A model generated the notes under the pieces. The model had not been told where the DNA came from, did not search any database, and worked only from the letters and a program-made list of their open reading frames with translations. Source: Desulfobacteraceae bacterium (GTDB lineage: Bacteria > Desulfobacterota > Desulfobacteria > Desulfobacterales > Desulfosalsimonadaceae). Taken from it: a DNA stretch of 7,458 nt. The stretch is taken from contig DAIEHU010000130.1 in NCBI GenBank assembly GCA_027353395.1, forward strand, positions 1 through 7,458, read 5' to 3'. Below are positions 6,288 to 7,458 of the stretch, in pieces (within the stretch, counting starts at the first letter, position 1; each line of letters begins with the position of its first letter). The position numbers and the translations under genes were made by a program.

Positions 6288-6365
6288 TCAGGCAAAATGC
6301 CCCCGCCTGGCTTTCGCGCCACAAAGGCCGGTCTTGATGCCGCGATTCAGGCCATCGTTATTCAT
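6288..6365 (-). CDS. Possible small ORF (25 codons) behind ssb
   Basis: An ATG at 6365 has a strong GGAGG 5 nt upstream and opens a 25-codon frame ending in TGA at 6288. The peptide begins MNNDGLNRGIKTGL and is basic near its end (AKARRGHFA). It starts 13 bp after the ssb stop and would be translated from the ssb transcript. I do not recognise it. It could be a real small protein, or the left-over start of a gene cut off when repeat copy B or other sequence was inserted 31 bp further on. No transmembrane segment or known motif is visible. Confidence 0.4.
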   Translation of the reverse strand: MNNDGLNRGIKTGLCGAKARRGHFA

Positions 6366-6378
6366 GATTTCCTCCGGG

Positions 6379-6861
6379 TTAAAACGGAATATCGTCATCA
6401 AAACCGCCTGGAGGTGGCGGCTGCATGGCGGCCGGTCCTTGTCCCTGGGACGGGCTCTGGGACGGGGCGGCCTGTTGCTGCCGGTTCTCATAGCCGGCTT
6501 CCTGGCTGTAGGATGCCCCATCAGCGCCCTTTGTTCCCAGCATGTGCATATCGCTCGCCACGATCTCCGTGGTATATTTGGTGACCCCATCCTGCTCCCA
6601 GGACCGGGTTTGAAGCTTGCCTTCCACGTATATCTGCTTGCCTTTGGTCAGGTATTTGCCGCAGATTTCCCCGAGTTTGCCGAACGCCACAATGCGATGC
6701 CATTCGGTTTTCTCCTTTTTTTCATTGCTTGCCTTATCCGTCCATTCCTCGCCAGTGGCGATGGAAAAACTGGCCACCGCCAATCCTGCCTGGGTGAACC
6801 GAAGTTCCGGATCCTTACCCAGATTCCCGATCAGCATTACTTTATTGAGTCCTCGTGCCAT
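6379..6861 (-). CDS. ssb: Single-stranded DNA-binding protein
   Basis: The 160-residue protein is a bacterial SSB that coats single-stranded DNA in replication, recombination and repair as a homotetramer. The OB fold covers about residues 4-109. Visible signatures are NKVMLIGNLGKDPELR near the start, WHRIVAFGKLGEICGKYL (54-71) with aromatic DNA contacts, and KQIYVEGKLQTRSW (75-88). A Gln/Pro/Ser/Gly-rich flexible linker (about 115-152) leads to the acidic tip DDDIPF (155-160), which recruits partner proteins such as exonuclease I, RecQ and PriA. Length and tail are standard. GAGG lies about 7 nt before the ATG at 6861. Neighbours do not include the frequent partners rpsF/rpsR or uvrA. Its 3' side holds a possible small ORF and repeat copy B. 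I saw no convincing promoter upstream, only a tandem 15-bp repeat. Confidence 0.96.
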   Translation of the reverse strand: MARGLNKVMLIGNLGKDPELRFTQAGLAVASFSIATGEEWTDKASNEKKEKTEWHRIVAFGKLGEICGKYLTKGKQIYVEGKLQTRSWEQDGVTKYTTEIVASDMHMLGTKGADGASYSQEAGYENRQQQAAPSQSPSQGQGPAAMQPPPPGGFDDDIPF

Positions 6862-6925
6862 TGTTGCCTCGCTTCATTTGATACGTCAGGTTAAGGTGTT
6901 TCAGTAATCTTACAAAAACATCTAT

Positions 6926-6955
6926 AATATTTACTTCCAGAATATTTACTTCCAG
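6926..6955. repeat. Tandem 15-bp direct repeat upstream of ssb
   Basis: AATATTTACTTCCAG occurs twice head to tail (6926-6940 and 6941-6955) without mismatch, 65-94 bp upstream of the ssb start. It may be a duplication scar or a paired protein-binding site in the ssb promoter region. The region does not contain a well-spaced sigma-70 pair that I could defend. Confidence 0.6.
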
Positions 6956-6968
6956 CCACAGAGCTTTT

Positions 6969-7268
6969 TCAACCTTTTATTATTCTGTTCTTCCAATAAT
7001 CCGGATCACGATGTAAATGCATTACCGCGATAATGAACAACCCGTCGGGTTACTCAGAATAAAGTACACCATATGGAGACCTTCGAACAAGTGCTCTTCT
7101 TCTCTCATCTTCAATAATCGGCCAAGCTTTCGGATAAGAAACCGCTCTCTCAATGGCTGAATATACTTCAACAGCAAAATCATAGCCAAGGCCTATTGCG
7201 CATTGTTCATAATACTCAATGGCATGATCGAGTTCAATCTCTGCATCAGAGTGGAATCCATATTTCAT
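6969..7268 (-). pseudogene. ParE/RelE-family toxin with in-frame premature stop
   Basis: From the ATG at 7268 the frame reads MKYGFHSDAEIELDHAIEYY and continues through GLGYDFAVEVYSAIERAVSYPKAWP to SPYGVLYSE, then meets TAA at 7050-7052 (codon 73). The same frame then continues PDGLFIIAVMHLHRDPDYW and KNRIIKG to TGA at 6969-6971. The continuation matches the usual C-terminal strand and the HLHR.P.YW ending of ParE-type toxins. The intact gene would have encoded 99 residues, normal for the family; a single change such as GAA to TAA explains the break. ParE toxins poison DNA gyrase and RelE toxins cleave mRNA on ribosomes; the truncated product lacks the final strand and is probably inactive. 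The start overlaps the antitoxin stop by 4 bp (ATGA), the usual arrangement. A still-active 72-residue product cannot be excluded. Confidence 0.85.
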
Positions 7269-7458
7269 GAAGAAAATCTGTCCCAGATTTTCTTAAATAC
7301 CAGGTTTCCCGAAACCGGCTCAACAAAACCTGAACCAACTCCGATAAGCGCTTTTTTGCGACTTTTACCCATTTCATATCGATATCCGCGTTTCAGGCTG
7401 ATTGAGGCTTCTCGACAAAGAATCCACAACCAGGACCCGTTCCTCAACGGGCAGCGAA
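7265..7458 (-). pseudogene. Addiction-module antitoxin remnant, frameshifted, 5' end outside window
   Basis: Three minus-strand frames in succession give parts of one short antitoxin of the addiction-module (Unstab_antitox, TIGR02574-like) family. The first, from 7457, reads SLPVEERVLVVDSL and RSLNQPET, ending at a TGA at 7374-7376. The second, from 7386, reads DIDMKWVKVAKKRLSEL. The third, from 7336, reads GSGFVEPVSGNLVFKKIWDR and FSS, ending in TGA at 7265-7267. The order and spacing fit an 70-80 residue antitoxin (helical N-terminus, then the V.P..G..VF segment that binds the toxin) hit by two frameshifts, near 7387-7391 and 7334-7338, each explainable by loss of one base. About ten N-terminal residues lie beyond the window edge. 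A frame running 7447-7265 reads through the region but matches the family only at its end. It precedes the ParE-type toxin with an ATGA overlap. Confidence 0.75.

Noticed and set aside
6243..6894. Plus-strand open frames of 113 and 186 codons opposite ssb
   Set aside because: They are antisense to a clear ssb gene and show no conserved features or good ribosome binding sites.
7050..7052. Recoding or selenocysteine at the toxin stop
   Set aside because: The codon is TAA, not TGA, and no recoding signal is evident; the neighbouring antitoxin is also broken, so simple decay explains it better.
7265..7447. A 60-residue protein (MRNGSWLWILCREAS...) as an intact antitoxin
   Set aside because: Only its last part resembles the antitoxin family; the earlier part is out of frame relative to the recognisable antitoxin segments.

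Overview
The window reads like a chromosomal segment of a Gram-negative anaerobe, most likely a Desulfobacterota / Desulfobacterales sulfate reducer. This is inferred from protein style: a short MetE-like methyltransferase, a 60-residue TatA with the hinge FGAGKLPE, a MoxR ATPase/CoxE-like VWA pair, a PfkB kinase of adenosine-kinase type, and palindromic dispersed repeats of a kind I associate with that group. No rRNA or other decisive marker is present, so the taxonomy is an inference.

Layout. Reading leftward on the minus strand from a divergent promoter region near 5640-5676 come: a MetE-like methyltransferase (5565-4495), a MoxR-family AAA+ ATPase (4425-3571), a CoxE-like VWA protein (3569-2379, starting 1 nt after the ATPase stop), a secreted protein with two SH3 domains (2354-1878), a 123-bp palindromic repeat (copy A), a PfkB sugar/nucleoside kinase (1733-738) and a membrane-anchored TPR protein that runs off the left edge. 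The ATPase, VWA and SH3 genes are tightly packed and look like one functional unit. tatA (5740-5922) is transcribed rightward, divergently from the methyltransferase.

Between the convergent ends of tatA and ssb (5923-6378) are two abutting palindromic elements, one bounded by CCACGGAG-type inverted repeats and one a second copy of the 123-bp repeat (copy B), followed by a possible 25-codon ORF directly behind ssb. ssb (6861-6379, minus) encodes a standard single-stranded DNA-binding protein with the DDDIPF tail.

The right end (6969-7458, minus) holds a decayed type II toxin-antitoxin module. The antitoxin of the short addiction-module family is split over three reading frames. The ParE/RelE-type toxin has an in-frame TAA at codon 73, followed by 26 codons that still read as a normal ParE C-terminus.

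The most interesting signals are the multiply broken TA module, the pair of nearly identical palindromic repeats (one shaping the stop codon of one gene and an apparent false start of the next), the compound palindromic island between tatA and ssb, and the ATPase-VWA-SH3 operon with a degenerate metal site in the VWA protein. I did not find a clearly new defence or metabolic system.
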